Source: an uncultured Pelagibacteraceae bacterium (GTDB taxonomy: Bacteria > Pseudomonadota > Alphaproteobacteria > Pelagibacterales > Pelagibacteraceae). Taken from it: a stretch of DNA of 55,313 nt. Shown piece by piece: positions 26,839-35,976 of the stretch. The stretch is from positions 1 to 55,313 of the forward strand of contig CACDHV010000005.1 of NCBI GenBank assembly GCA_902552755.1. The letters are read 5' to 3'. Both the position numbers and the translations under genes were made by a program. The notes beneath the pieces were generated by a model, which was given only the letters and a program-made list of their open reading frames with translations, was not told where the DNA came from and made no database searches. Every line of letters begins with the position of its first letter. Positions within the stretch are counted from its first letter, which is position 1.

Positions 26839-28931
26839 TTATTTTTTCTTACCCAAAATTGGTACATTTCTCTAAATATATCTTGATTATTTATCTCAAA
26901 ATCATTCCAATTTTCAAGAGAAGTATTTTTTAGATCCTGAGGATAAATTTTTGAGTACTCCTTCTTTATTGTCGAGTTGGTAAAACCAAGGAATTCTAAG
27001 TCAAATTTATTTAGTAAATTGGATATTTTAGATAAAGTATATCGATGTTCTTGTACATGAAAAATTAAATCTCTAACACTCGAAGTTGAGTAAAAGTCAA
27101 AATTGAAATTTATTTTCTGAAATATATCTTCTTTATTACTTTTTGCTAACTCTCTAAATTTTCTAATATCATTAATATTACTTTTAAAATTATTAGATTT
27201 TACAAATTCTCTTAATGCAACTATATGTTTTCTTGCATATTCACTATACAAACCAAGCTTTAAATAGCCTTTAGGTTCTAAATTATCTAGTAATATTCTA
27301 AGACCATCTTCTGGATTTTTTAAATGATGAAGAACACCTACACATTCGATCACATCAAATTTTTTATTTAAAGTATTTAAACTAAGTATATCTCCTTGCA
27401 AATATTCTATATTATGATGTTTTAATTCTTGCATTTTACGTTTAGCGAAAGCTAAGCTTGATAAGCTAAGATCTATTGCAACAATATTTGAGTTTTCATA
27501 AGAAGTTTTATAGACCAGTTGTTGACCTGTGCCACATCCAGCAATCAGTATATTTTGACTAGTATTTATTTTATCTGAACTAATTTTGTTAGGTTTAATT
27601 GTATTATTTAATAATGAGTAGAAATTATTTTTAGGAGTTATGTTGGTATAACGCCATCTAGGATAAGGATTTTCTTCATACTGGTCCCTAACTTTTTTAG
27701 ATGTATTGTCAGAAATATTGCCAAAAGAATTTATACTTTTTTTAAGTTCTACTTCTTTTAAAGGATCTTTTATTTGCATTTTTATTAAGTCGTTAAATAA
27801 AACGTTCCGAGAGACATAGTTTTTCAACTTATCATTAATAATTTTTGAGGAATTTAAAGGAAAATAACAAGCAAGCACTGATATTTCTAGCTCATTGACT
27901 GTACTATCATTTTCAACTTTCCTTTTTAATTCATTAACTATTTTAATTTCCTTTTCAGATTGAAAAACCACATATTCATTCAAGAATGATTGCTGAGCAT
28001 TAGAAACTATAAAATCATAAAATTGTTTAATTATATCTTTTTTTTTTATTTGTAATTGAAAAAGAATTTCTTCTCTTATTTTGCATAAAAATTTTTCTAA
28101 AAACTTATCTCTGACTAGCGACTTTTGCAGGATAAGATGAAATAGTGTTTTATTTAATATTATTTTAACTATTGAATCATTCAATAATGAAATTTCAGAT
28201 TTTAAAAGTTTTTCAATTCTTATTTTATTATCCTCAAAAAATATTAAATTTTTCACATTGTGAAATATTTCATTATGATCTATTGAATTTTTATTTAATA
28301 GAAAAATAAATAATTCTATTAATCCAGAACTATTGCTCTCAGACAAGTTAGACAACTGAACTGACCTAAGTAAATTTAATAATGTATTTACCACTCGTAA
28401 GTCGTTGGGCGATTTTTTTATAGATTTTTTCAGGTAGAATAGAGATTTTTTAAAATCACCAATTTCTTGTAAAATAATTCCTAGGACATTATGAGCATTT
28501 ATATTATCTGGTTCAATTTCAATTATTTTTTCAAAACAAATTATAGCATCTTGATATTTTCTTTGACTGTTAAGAATAATTCCTTTGTTAAAATGTGCTA
28601 AAACATAATCTGGTTTGATTTTGATTACTTTATCAAAATATTTTAATGCAAGATCAGCTTCACCAGTGCTAAAGAATAAAGATCCAATATTAAGGTTTAT
28701 ATTTAGATTATTCGGATTTAATTCATCAGCCTTTAACAATAAGTGCTTTGCTTGACTAAATTTATTAATTTGGGAATATAAAGTTCCCAGATGGAAAATT
28801 GCTTCTGCATGATTTTGGTCCAAACTTAAAATTTCTTTATATAGTTTTTCAGCAGCTTCAAATTTTCTATTTTTATGATTATAAATCGCATTACTAAGTT
28901 TTTCTCCAATTGATGCACCAAATGAGTTCAC
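26835..28931 (-). CDS. TPR-repeat protein fused to a class I SAM-dependent methyltransferase
   Basis: A 698-residue cytoplasmic protein. Residues about 8-185 form five or so TPR units (AAEKLYKEILSLDQNHAEA and similar). A middle region (190-410) is poorly conserved. The C-terminal half is a methyltransferase with QYEENPYPRW (417-426), motif I ILIAGCGTGQQ (461-471), acidic motif VAIDLSLSS (about 484-492) and ECVGVLHHL. It starts with GTG sharing a base with the TAG stop of the winged-helix gene. TPR-methyltransferases of this type are common in marine bacteria; the substrate is unknown, possibly protein or glycan. The ArfA-like gene overlaps its stop. Confidence 0.85.
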   Translation of the reverse strand: MNSFGASIGEKLSNAIYNHKNRKFEAAEKLYKEILSLDQNHAEAIFHLGTLYSQINKFSQAKHLLLKADELNPNNLNINLNIGSLFFSTGEADLALKYFDKVIKIKPDYVLAHFNKGIILNSQRKYQDAIICFEKIIEIEPDNINAHNVLGIILQEIGDFKKSLFYLKKSIKKSPNDLRVVNTLLNLLRSVQLSNLSESNSSGLIELFIFLLNKNSIDHNEIFHNVKNLIFFEDNKIRIEKLLKSEISLLNDSIVKIILNKTLFHLILQKSLVRDKFLEKFLCKIREEILFQLQIKKKDIIKQFYDFIVSNAQQSFLNEYVVFQSEKEIKIVNELKRKVENDSTVNELEISVLACYFPLNSSKIINDKLKNYVSRNVLFNDLIKMQIKDPLKEVELKKSINSFGNISDNTSKKVRDQYEENPYPRWRYTNITPKNNFYSLLNNTIKPNKISSDKINTSQNILIAGCGTGQQLVYKTSYENSNIVAIDLSLSSLAFAKRKMQELKHHNIEYLQGDILSLNTLNKKFDVIECVGVLHHLKNPEDGLRILLDNLEPKGYLKLGLYSEYARKHIVALREFVKSNNFKSNINDIRKFRELAKSNKEDIFQKINFNFDFYSTSSVRDLIFHVQEHRYTLSKISNLLNKFDLEFLGFTNSTIKKEYSKIYPQDLKNTSLENWNDFEINNQDIFREMYQFWVRKNK

Positions 28932-29491
28932 TAAATTGTGTAACCTATTTTTGAGCTTTTTATAAATTGATTGTCTTTAAAAAAATCGTTTATTTTTTTT
29001 CTTAACCTATAAATATGAGTTTCAACTGTATGGGTATCTAATTTAGAATTATGACCCCAAACTTCTGTTTGTAATTTGCTTATTTTCACTGGCTCTAGTG
29101 AGTTTTTTAGATAGATTATAATATTAGCTTCCCGCTCTGTTAACGCTAAACTTACATCTCCATTATACATTTTTCTTGAATTTAAATTTAATTTATATTT
29201 ACCTAAATCTATATCTGATTGAAGATTATATTTTTTTTTTAAAAATCTTATGTTTATACTCTCAATAAGTTTCGTTAAATTAATTGGTAGATTATTAATT
29301 AAGATATATTCATCGAAGTCTTTTATTTTTTTATTTGAAATAATTAAAGAATTTTGATTTTTTTTTGTTTTGTGATCTTTATCAATCAACTTTTTAGTAT
29401 TTATTAAATTAAAATTTAAATGTTCCTCTACTTCTTTTAAAATTTCATATAAAATTTTAAAATCATAAATTACTAATGTCTGATTATTCAT
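28931..29491 (-). CDS. Winged-helix DNA-binding protein (OmpR/PhoB-type output domain without a normal receiver)
   Basis: A 186-residue protein. Residues about 110-186 form an OmpR-type winged helix: LTEREANIIIYL, then VWGHNSKLDTHTVETHIYRLRKKI with the recognition helix. The first 100 residues resemble the size of a response-regulator receiver but lack the phosphoacceptor Asp-Asp/Asp/Lys pattern, so control is probably not by phosphorylation. It starts a three-gene minus-strand operon and is divergent from the L,D-transpeptidase with 13 bases between starts. Targets are unknown; autoregulation is plausible but unproven. Confidence 0.82.
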   Translation of the reverse strand: MNNQTLVIYDFKILYEILKEVEEHLNFNLINTKKLIDKDHKTKKNQNSLIISNKKIKDFDEYILINNLPINLTKLIESINIRFLKKKYNLQSDIDLGKYKLNLNSRKMYNGDVSLALTEREANIIIYLKNSLEPVKISKLQTEVWGHNSKLDTHTVETHIYRLRKKINDFFKDNQFIKSSKIGYTI

Positions 29492-29504
29492 ATATAAATA
29501 AGAT

Positions 29505-29999
29505 ATGACAATTATTATTAAAAATAAAGCGACACTTGTCTACGACGATTTTACTTTTAATTGTTCTATAGGAAAAAAAGGATTAGCAAAAAATAAGATT
29601 GAAGGAGATAAAAAAACACCAAAAGGTACTTTTTCTTTGGGTAATTTATATTATAGAAAAGACAGAAATCCCAAACCCTTAACAAAGCTTAGATGTATAT
29701 CAATTAGAAAAAGTATGGGCTGGTGTAATGATATAAAAAATAAAAAATATTATAATAAATTGATAAAAATTAATAAAAAAATCAAACATGAAAAATTATT
29801 TCGAAGAGATTATAAATATGATTTTATGATACCAATTAACTACAATACTAAAAAGATAGAGTTAGGAAATGGAAGTGCTATTTTTTTACATTTAAGTAAT
29901 AAACTAAAGCCTACGTTGGGATGTGTAGCACTAAATAAAAAGGATTTTTTAATATTAATAAAGTTAATTAATAAAAAAACTAAAATTAAAATAGTTTAG
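29505..29999 (+). CDS. L,D-transpeptidase (YkuD) family protein
   Basis: A 164-residue protein with the YkuD catalytic motif: His129 in AIFLHLS and Cys140 in PTLGCVAL, ten residues apart as in the family. KTPKGTFSLGNLYYR (37-51) is the usual preceding block. No signal peptide is visible, as in the alphaproteobacterial COG3786-type proteins, so its location is uncertain. It would form 3-3 crosslinks in, or attach proteins to, peptidoglycan. It ends in a 4-base convergent overlap with the PLPBP gene. Confidence 0.88.
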   Translation: MTIIIKNKATLVYDDFTFNCSIGKKGLAKNKIEGDKKTPKGTFSLGNLYYRKDRNPKPLTKLRCISIRKSMGWCNDIKNKKYYNKLIKINKKIKHEKLFRRDYKYDFMIPINYNTKKIELGNGSAIFLHLSNKLKPTLGCVALNKKDFLILIKLINKKTKIKIV

Positions 30000-30658
30000 T
30001 CTCTCTGGCCAAAAATATTTGACCCAATTCTTACAAATGTTGATTTATATTCAATAGCATTTAAATAATCTGATGACATTCCCATACTTAATTCTTTGTT
30101 ATCTATGGAATTAATAAGACTTGACATTACAGAGAAGTATTTTGAAGAGTCTTCGTTGAAGGGAGGAATACACATTATTCCAATAATATTCAGATCTAAT
30201 TTTATACATAAATTGTAAAAATTAGTTAAATTTTCTTTTTCGATTCCTGATTTTTGAGATTCCAATCCTAGATTTATCTGGATAAAAATTTTAGGTTTAA
30301 CATTATTTTTTTTTTGCTCCACAGATATTTTTTTGGCTAATTTTTCACTGTCTAATGAATGGATATAATCAAATATTTTAATTGCAAATTTAACTTTATT
30401 TGTTTGAAGTTTACCAATTAAATGTAATTTAAGTTTATCGTTTTTTTTTTTAACTTCAGTCCATTTTTCAATTGCCTCTTGAACTTTATTTTCACCATAA
30501 TCTAGGTGGCCATAATCAATTAATGGCTGAATGTGATCTAATTTAAATGTTTTGGAAACTGCAATAATTTTAGGTATTCTTGTTTTTTCTTTTAAACTTA
30601 ATAATTTAGATTTGATTGAACTTTGAATAGATATTAAATTTTGAACTGTTTTATGCAT
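29996..30658 (-). CDS. yggS: Pyridoxal phosphate homeostasis protein (YggS/PLPBP family)
   Basis: PLP-binding protein that buffers vitamin B6 and affects amino-acid metabolism. The 220 residues carry Lys36 in IIAVSKTFKLD, which forms the Schiff base, YGENKVQEA, HLIGKLQTNK, and near the C-terminus LSMGMSSDYLNAIEYKSTFVRIGS. The start ATG lies in the palindrome ATGCAT shared with the divergent ThiE-like gene, leaving no intergenic space. It is convergent with the L,D-transpeptidase. Confidence 0.95.
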   Translation of the reverse strand: MHKTVQNLISIQSSIKSKLLSLKEKTRIPKIIAVSKTFKLDHIQPLIDYGHLDYGENKVQEAIEKWTEVKKKNDKLKLHLIGKLQTNKVKFAIKIFDYIHSLDSEKLAKKISVEQKKNNVKPKIFIQINLGLESQKSGIEKENLTNFYNLCIKLDLNIIGIMCIPPFNEDSSKYFSVMSSLINSIDNKELSMGMSSDYLNAIEYKSTFVRIGSNIFGQRD

Positions 30659-31180
30659 AAATTTTTATTTAAAAAATATTACTTTATAGAAAAATTTCAT
30701 AAAAGTAACATTGATAAACAAGCTAAAAATACAACTATAATTTATAGGAACTATAAAACAAAAATTAATACTGAAGAAATATTAAATTTTAAAGAGTACT
30801 GTAAAAATAAAGGTTTGAAATTTCTTTTGTCCAATCACATCAAACTATCAATAAAATTGAGATTAGATGGTGTATATTTACCATCATTCAATAATAGTTT
30901 TACACATTTAAGTTATAGTTTAAGAAAAAATTTCTTAATAATAGGATCTGCTCACAACTTGGAAGAGATCAGAATTAAAGAAAGGCAAGGTGTTAGGGAA
31001 ATATTTATCTCTTCTATTTTTAAGAAAAATAATAATTTTTTGGGTATTAATAAATTCAGATTAATTTCTGATTTATCAAAAAAAAATATAATAGCTTTAG
31101 GTGGTATTTCAAAAAAAAATATAAATTTAATTCAGCTTACTAAATCAGTTGGTTTTGCTGGGATTTCTTATTTTCAATAA
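30653..31180 (+). CDS. Thiamine-phosphate synthase-like (ThiE/TenI superfamily) protein
   Basis: A 175-residue TIM-barrel protein. Recognisable ThiE/TenI blocks: KFLLSNHIKLSIKLRLDGVYLPS, IIGSAHNLEEI, GVREIFISSIF and IIALGGISKKNI, which correspond to the phosphate-binding half of ThiE. Residues 1-40 are divergent and the classic pyrophosphate-binding residues are not clear, so it may not make thiamine phosphate. I start it at 30653; an ATG at 30641 would overlap yggS more. It is followed by a bidirectional terminator shared with the porin gene. Confidence 0.72.
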   Translation: MHKFLFKKYYFIEKFHKSNIDKQAKNTTIIYRNYKTKINTEEILNFKEYCKNKGLKFLLSNHIKLSIKLRLDGVYLPSFNNSFTHLSYSLRKNFLIIGSAHNLEEIRIKERQGVREIFISSIFKKNNNFLGINKFRLISDLSKKNIIALGGISKKNINLIQLTKSVGFAGISYFQ

Positions 31181-31210
31181 AAAAAAGGCCCCTAAAAAGA
31201 GGCCTTTTTT
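31181..31210. terminator. Bidirectional rho-independent terminator between ThiE-like and porin genes
   Basis: Inverted repeat AAAAAAGGCC (31181-31190) and GGCCTTTTTT (31201-31210) with a 10-base loop. It has T-runs on both strands, directly after the plus-strand stop and 22 bases after the minus-strand porin stop, so it can end both transcripts. Confidence 0.9.
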
Positions 31211-31232
31211 AAAACGTATTTAAACTTTTAAA

Positions 31233-32165
31233 TTAGAATGCAAATTTAAAGTTTATTTCATAACCACTGTTGTCAGTAGTTGATGTACCACCTACGTTAT
31301 CAACATTCGAGTGAGTACCTGAGATAGTCATTCCGCCTGAAGTATAAGAGAAACTTACACCTGTTGCTTCTTGATCATCTAAAGTAGAACTTTCGAAATC
31401 AATTGTAGATGAGTTTAGTGATACTGAAAGATCATCAGATACAGCGTATGATACACCAATAGCTGAGAAATCTTCGTCTGCAGTTCCTGTTGAGTAATCA
31501 CTTTCGTTAACTTGGTATCCAACTGTTAATCCACCCGTTGCATAAATTACAGCAAGTGCAGAGTTATCAACACCGTTAGATGAGTCATTATTTTCACCCA
31601 TTGCAGCGTAAACAGTTAAACCTTCCATTCCTGTATATTTAATACCATAATCCATAGAACCGTCGACTACAGCAGTACCTTCAGATGGTGAATATCCAGC
31701 TTGAAAGTCAATACCATCAGCTATGTTATAACTGTAAGTAAAGATTTTAGTTGTGTTAGCAGTTCCATTTGCAGCACCTGCAATAGTTCCACCAACTGTT
31801 ACACCATGAGCTTCTTCGTTAGCTGTAGGTGTTAAGTCATCCCAAGAACCGATTACAGTTGTTGAAGATCCACCAACAAACGTTAATGTTCCGAAATCAC
31901 CTGTATCTACTGCTACAGCATGAAAACCTTGTGCTCCAGCGTCAATTTCATATGTATGAGTAACAGACATACCGTTATCCATTTCACCTGATGCTGTGAA
32001 TGTAACTGAGTCTGACATTGACCAACCGTTACCAGTATCGTCATTATCACGACCATTGAATGTAACAGAACTAGTACCTGAAATTGAGTAGTCAGCAGCT
32101 GTTGCTGAAGTTGCTACCAATGCAGTACCTAATGCTGTCAATCCAAGTTTTTTTAGATTGTTCAT
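31233..32165 (-). CDS. Outer-membrane porin
   Basis: A 310-residue beta-barrel porin. Signal peptide MNNLKKLGLTALGTALVATSATA, cleaved before ADYS. The mature part is rich in Gly, Ser, Thr and Asp with alternating strands and ends INFKFAF, the terminal Phe typical of BAM-assembled barrels. Composition is much less Lys/Asn/Ile-rich and the codons less AT-biased than neighbours, which fits high expression of a major outer-membrane protein. An AAAGGT ribosome site precedes the ATG at a good distance. The 216-base upstream gap is among the longest in the window. It stands alone between a terminator and the DUF3576 gene. Confidence 0.9.
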   Translation of the reverse strand: MNNLKKLGLTALGTALVATSATAADYSISGTSSVTFNGRDNDDTGNGWSMSDSVTFTASGEMDNGMSVTHTYEIDAGAQGFHAVAVDTGDFGTLTFVGGSSTTVIGSWDDLTPTANEEAHGVTVGGTIAGAANGTANTTKIFTYSYNIADGIDFQAGYSPSEGTAVVDGSMDYGIKYTGMEGLTVYAAMGENNDSSNGVDNSALAVIYATGGLTVGYQVNESDYSTGTADEDFSAIGVSYAVSDDLSVSLNSSTIDFESSTLDDQEATGVSFSYTSGGMTISGTHSNVDNVGGTSTTDNSGYEINFKFAF

Positions 32166-32171
32166 ATTATT

Positions 32172-32177
32172 ACCTTT
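32172..32177 (-). promoter_or_regulatory. Strong ribosome binding site of the porin gene
   Basis: On the minus strand the sequence GAAAGGTAATAATATG precedes and includes the start codon; AAAGGT is spaced 6 bases from the ATG. Most genes in the window have weak or no Shine-Dalgarno matches, so this supports high porin translation. Confidence 0.6.
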
Positions 32178-32212
32178 CGTTAATTGTTTAATATTAAACA
32201 GGTCATCCTTAT

Positions 32213-32284
32213 CAATAATTTAGAATTATTGGCCTTTTTATTGATTTTTTATAACAATTAATGCTGTACTGTTGCATTTATGCA
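32213..32284. promoter_or_regulatory. Porin upstream region with stem-loop and inverted repeat
   Basis: An 8-base inverted repeat CAATAATT / AATTATTG with a 3-base loop (32213-32231) lies about 50 bases upstream of the porin start. A second inverted repeat, TGCAT-tt-ATGCA (32273-32284), lies further up, and its TTTATGC part recurs at 32302-32308. The first could be a leader stem-loop and the second an operator. A TATAA-like element between them (about 32245-32254 on the minus strand) could be the -10. All are unproven. Confidence 0.3.
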
Positions 32285-32381
32285 CCACTAATAAGTGTGA
32301 ATTTATGCTATTTTTTAACCAAATTGAAAAAAAACTTTTAATTTTGGTATTTTTTCCTCTACAACTTAATTTTGAAAATTT

Positions 32382-32933
32382 ATGTTTAATTTTAAAAATT
32401 CAGCAATATTTGTCTTTTTAGGAATCGCTATTTTTGCCTTAAGTTCATGCGGTCCTCCTGGAGATGCAAGAAAATATCCACCAAATCCAGATGCAAGAGT
32501 TAAAAAAAATCTAGAAGAAGGAAGAGGTTTTAGATTAGACAATTTAGGCAAAAAAAAAGGAGGTGATTTTATGTTTGCGAGCGCAAATGAACTTTGGAGA
32601 GCCTCACTTGATACAATTGATTTTATGCCACTCTCATCAGTTAATTACAGCGGGGGTATTATTGTAACTGATTGGTATTCAGACGGAGAGAGTTTGAATG
32701 AGTCAGTTAAAATTTCTATACGGTTTCTGACAAATGAAGTAAGAACTGATGCGTTGGATATAAAAGTATTCTATAAAAAATGTAATCAAGAATTGAATTG
32801 TAAAATATCGCAAAAAACTGGTTCCCTTGTAGCTGAATTAAAAAAAGAAATTTTGACAAAAGCTGCGGTTTATAAAAAACAAAAAAAAGAAAAGAACTTT
32901 AAAGAGTATAAAGGCCTGGGAAAAGTAGAATAA
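32382..32933 (+). CDS. DUF3576-type lipoprotein
   Basis: A 183-residue lipoprotein: signal peptide with lipobox ALSSC and lipidation at Cys23, then GPPGDARKYPPNPDARVKKN. The body contains FASANELWRASLDTIDFMPLSSVNYSGGIIVTDWYS-type sequence, which I recognise as the alphaproteobacterial DUF3576 family (about residues 60-160), function unknown. It precedes leuS by 21 bases, the usual alphaproteobacterial neighbour, and continues into lptE-holA. The tail is Lys-rich. Confidence 0.88.
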   Translation: MFNFKNSAIFVFLGIAIFALSSCGPPGDARKYPPNPDARVKKNLEEGRGFRLDNLGKKKGGDFMFASANELWRASLDTIDFMPLSSVNYSGGIIVTDWYSDGESLNESVKISIRFLTNEVRTDALDIKVFYKKCNQELNCKISQKTGSLVAELKKEILTKAAVYKKQKKEKNFKEYKGLGKVE

Positions 32934-32954
32934 ACTTAACAACAGACATAATTA

Positions 32955-35507
32955 GTGACTCCTGAAAGATATAATTTTAAGACTGTTGAGGAAAAATGGC
33001 AAAAACACTGGCTAAATAAAAAAGTTTTTGAATCTAAAATAGATAGGTCTAAGAAAAAATTTTATTGTTTAGAAATGTTTCCTTATCCATCAGGAAAGAT
33101 ACACATGGGGCATGTAAGAAATTACACAATAGGAGATGTATTATCAAGATACAAAACACTGAAGGGTTTTAATGTATTACACCCGATGGGATGGGATGCT
33201 TTTGGTATGCCTGCTGAAAATGCAGCAAGAGAAAATAATTTAGACCCAAGAAAGTGGACAAATAAAAATATTTCAACAATGAAAGCTCAATTAAAAAGGC
33301 TTGGACTTTCAATTGATTGGGACAGAGAAATTTCAACTTGTTCAGAGGAATACTATAAACATCAACAGTTATTTTTTTTAGAACTTTATGAAAAAGGTCT
33401 GGTTTATAGAAAAGAAAACTATGTAAATTGGGATCCAATAGATCAAACCGTTCTTGCAAATGAGCAGGTAATTGATGGAAAAGGTTGGAGATCTGGAGCC
33501 ACAGTCGAAAGAAAAAAATTAAATCAATGGTTTTTTAATATCTCAAAATTTTCACAAGAACTACTAGATGGTTTGGATAATCTAAAGCTTTGGCCAAACA
33601 AGGTGAAAACAATGCAAAAAAATTGGATTGGAAAATCCTTTGGTTGTGAAATTGCATTTAAAACAGAAGGAGACCTTCCTGTAAAAGAAATCAAATGTTT
33701 TACTACAAGACCCGATACATTATTCGGATTTTCATTTTTAGCTTTGTCAGTAGATCATGAAATTTCCAAATATTTTGAAGAAGATGCAAAATTTCAGGAA
33801 TTTAAAAAAGAATGTTCAAAAACTGGAACAACTGAAGAGGCAATTGCTATTGGTGAAAAGATAGGTTTCAAAACTAATTTAATGGCTATAAATCCATTAA
33901 ATCCTAGCCAGAAAGTCCCCGTTTTCTTTGCTAATTTCGTACTTATGGACTACGGATTTGGTGCTGTATTTGGATGTCCAGCTCATGACCAAAGAGATTT
34001 TGATTTTGCAAAAAAATATAATCTTGAAATTAAAACAGTAGTAAGACCCAATGAAGAAAATGATGAATACGTTATTGGAAATGAAGCATATTCTGGATCG
34101 GGTGTGATAATTAATTCAGAATTTCTAAATGGACTTAAAGTACCAGAGGAATCTGTAATAAATACAATTAATATTTTGGAAGAAAAGGGAATTGGAAAAA
34201 AACAGGTTAATTTTAGATTAAAAGATTGGGGTGTATCCAGACAAAGATATTGGGGGTGCCCAATACCAATGCTATATGATGAAGAAGGAAATATAACTCC
34301 TGTATCAAAAGAAAATTTACCAATTAAACTTCCTGAGGATGTGGATCTTAATTTAAAAGGTAATCCATTAAACTCAAAAGATAATTGGAGGAAAGTAAAA
34401 ATAGATGGTAAAAAATACACTAGAGAAACAGATACACTAGATACGTTTGTGTGCTCTTCTTGGTATTATTTAAGATTTTGTTCACCAAATGAAAGTAAAT
34501 ATGGTTTCAATAAAGAAGATATTAATTACTGGATGCCGGTTGACCAATACATAGGAGGAGTTGAGCATGCAATTTTACATTTACTATATTCAAGATTTTT
34601 TATGAAAGCTATCGGATATAAGAATGAAGATTTTAAATTTAAAGAACCATTTGAGGGACTGTTTACTCAAGGAATGGTTTGTCATGAAACATACAAAGAT
34701 GAAAATAATAATTGGCTAAGTCCTGAAGAAATAATATTTCAAGGAGACAAATATCATAAAAAAGGAGAACCAAAAAATATCGTTAAAGTTGGTCCATCAG
34801 AGTCCATGTCAAAGTCAAAAAAAAATGTAGTTGATCCAGAAAATATAATAAATAATTATGGTGCCGATGCTGTAAGATTGTTTATTTTATCAGATAGTCC
34901 TCCAGAAAAAGATGTACAATGGTCGGAGCAAGGAATGATTGCTTCATATAAATTTTTACAAAAATTGTGGACCTTGCATAAAAAAATTAAAGATAAAATA
35001 AATAATAAATTAGAAATTTCTAATGATGATAGTGAAATAGATAAATTTACTAATCAGATGATAAATAAAGTAACAAACAATTTAGAAAATTTTAGTTATA
35101 ACGTTATCATTGCGAATATTTATGAAACATATAATTTTCTTAGTAAAGAAATAGAAAAAAAAATAAATTGTAAAAGCCTCGAAGATAATTATAAAAAAAT
35201 CTTGACAATCTTTTCACCAGCCATACCTCATTTTACATCTGAATGTTTTGAGGATTTAGATAATAGTGATGAAATAAATTGGCCAGTTTCTAATTTAAAA
35301 TTTTTAAATGAAGAAAAAATTGATTATGTTGTACAAATTAATGGAAGAAAAAGGTCTATTTTAAATGAAAATAGGGACATTAGCGAAGAAAGACTTTTAG
35401 AAATAATAAAATCTAATACATTGTTAGAAAAATATTTAAAAGATAAACATATAAAAAAGATAATCTTTGTAAAAAATAGATTAATTAATTTGCTAATAGA
35501 TGAATAA
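32955..35507 (+). CDS. leuS: Leucyl-tRNA synthetase
   Basis: Class Ia synthetase of 850 residues. The start is GTG at 32955 ([16 protein letters not shown]), which aligns with family N-termini. The HIGH motif is [13 protein letters not shown] (about 51-63). The editing (CP1) domain has [16 protein letters not shown] and the KMSKS motif appears as [13 protein letters not shown] (about 616-628). It overlaps lptE by 8 bases. The DUF3576-leuS-lptE-holA-(parB) order is common in alphaproteobacteria. Confidence 0.98.
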   Translation: MTPERYNFKTVEEKWQKHWLNKKVFESKIDRSKKKFYCLEMFPYPSGKIHMGHVRNYTIGDVLSRYKTLKGFNVLHPMGWDAFGMPAENAARENNLDPRKWTNKNISTMKAQLKRLGLSIDWDREISTCSEEYYKHQQLFFLELYEKGLVYRKENYVNWDPIDQTVLANEQVIDGKGWRSGATVERKKLNQWFFNISKFSQELLDGLDNLKLWPNKVKTMQKNWIGKSFGCEIAFKTEGDLPVKEIKCFTTRPDTLFGFSFLALSVDHEISKYFEEDAKFQEFKKECSKTGTTEEAIAIGEKIGFKTNLMAINPLNPSQKVPVFFANFVLMDYGFGAVFGCPAHDQRDFDFAKKYNLEIKTVVRPNEENDEYVIGNEAYSGSGVIINSEFLNGLKVPEESVINTINILEEKGIGKKQVNFRLKDWGVSRQRYWGCPIPMLYDEEGNITPVSKENLPIKLPEDVDLNLKGNPLNSKDNWRKVKIDGKKYTRETDTLDTFVCSSWYYLRFCSPNESKYGFNKEDINYWMPVDQYIGGVEHAILHLLYSRFFMKAIGYKNEDFKFKEPFEGLFTQGMVCHETYKDENNNWLSPEEIIFQGDKYHKKGEPKNIVKVGPSESMSKSKKNVVDPENIINNYGADAVRLFILSDSPPEKDVQWSEQGMIASYKFLQKLWTLHKKIKDKINNKLEISNDDSEIDKFTNQMINKVTNNLENFSYNVIIANIYETYNFLSKEIEKKINCKSLEDNYKKILTIFSPAIPHFTSECFEDLDNSDEINWPVSNLKFLNEEKIDYVVQINGRKRSILNENRDISEERLLEIIKSNTLLEKYLKDKHIKKIIFVKNRLINLLIDE

Positions 35508-35976
35508 ATTTTATATCAAATATGTATCAGTAATTTTACTTTTCATACTCACTTCATGTTCTTATCAACCTATTTTTTCTCAGAAAAGTTATAATTTTGA
35601 AATAGATAAAATTAAATATTCAGGTGAAAAACAAATAAATAACATTATTAAAAATAAACTAAATTTAATAAAAAATAATGAAGGACAGAGTGATAAAAAA
35701 TACAATCTTACAATTAACAGTTATAAAGAAAGATTTATAGTATCAAAAGACTCCAAAGGAGATCCTTTAAAATTTGAACTAATAGTTACAATAAATTATG
35801 AGGTAGCACATAATGATAATTTATTGTTAGTAAAAAAAATTACAAAAAATAATATTTATAATAATGTTGTAGATAAGTTTAAACTTGAACAAAATGAAAA
35901 AATTATAATTGAAAATTTGTCTGAAAAGATTAGTGAAATAATTATTTCATCAATGATAAATTTAGATGATAATTAA
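35500..35976 (+). CDS. lptE: LPS-assembly lipoprotein LptE
   Basis: Outer-membrane lipoprotein that plugs and assembles LptD. The 158 residues have a signal peptide with lipobox LTSC, Cys20 as the lipidated residue, then SYQPIFSQ. Overall sequence is divergent, as is usual for LptE, so the call rests on position between leuS and holA, size and the lipobox. It overlaps leuS by 8 bases and holA by 11. Confidence 0.85.
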   Translation: MNKFYIKYVSVILLFILTSCSYQPIFSQKSYNFEIDKIKYSGEKQINNIIKNKLNLIKNNEGQSDKKYNLTINSYKERFIVSKDSKGDPLKFELIVTINYEVAHNDNLLLVKKITKNNIYNNVVDKFKLEQNEKIIIENLSEKISEIIISSMINLDDN

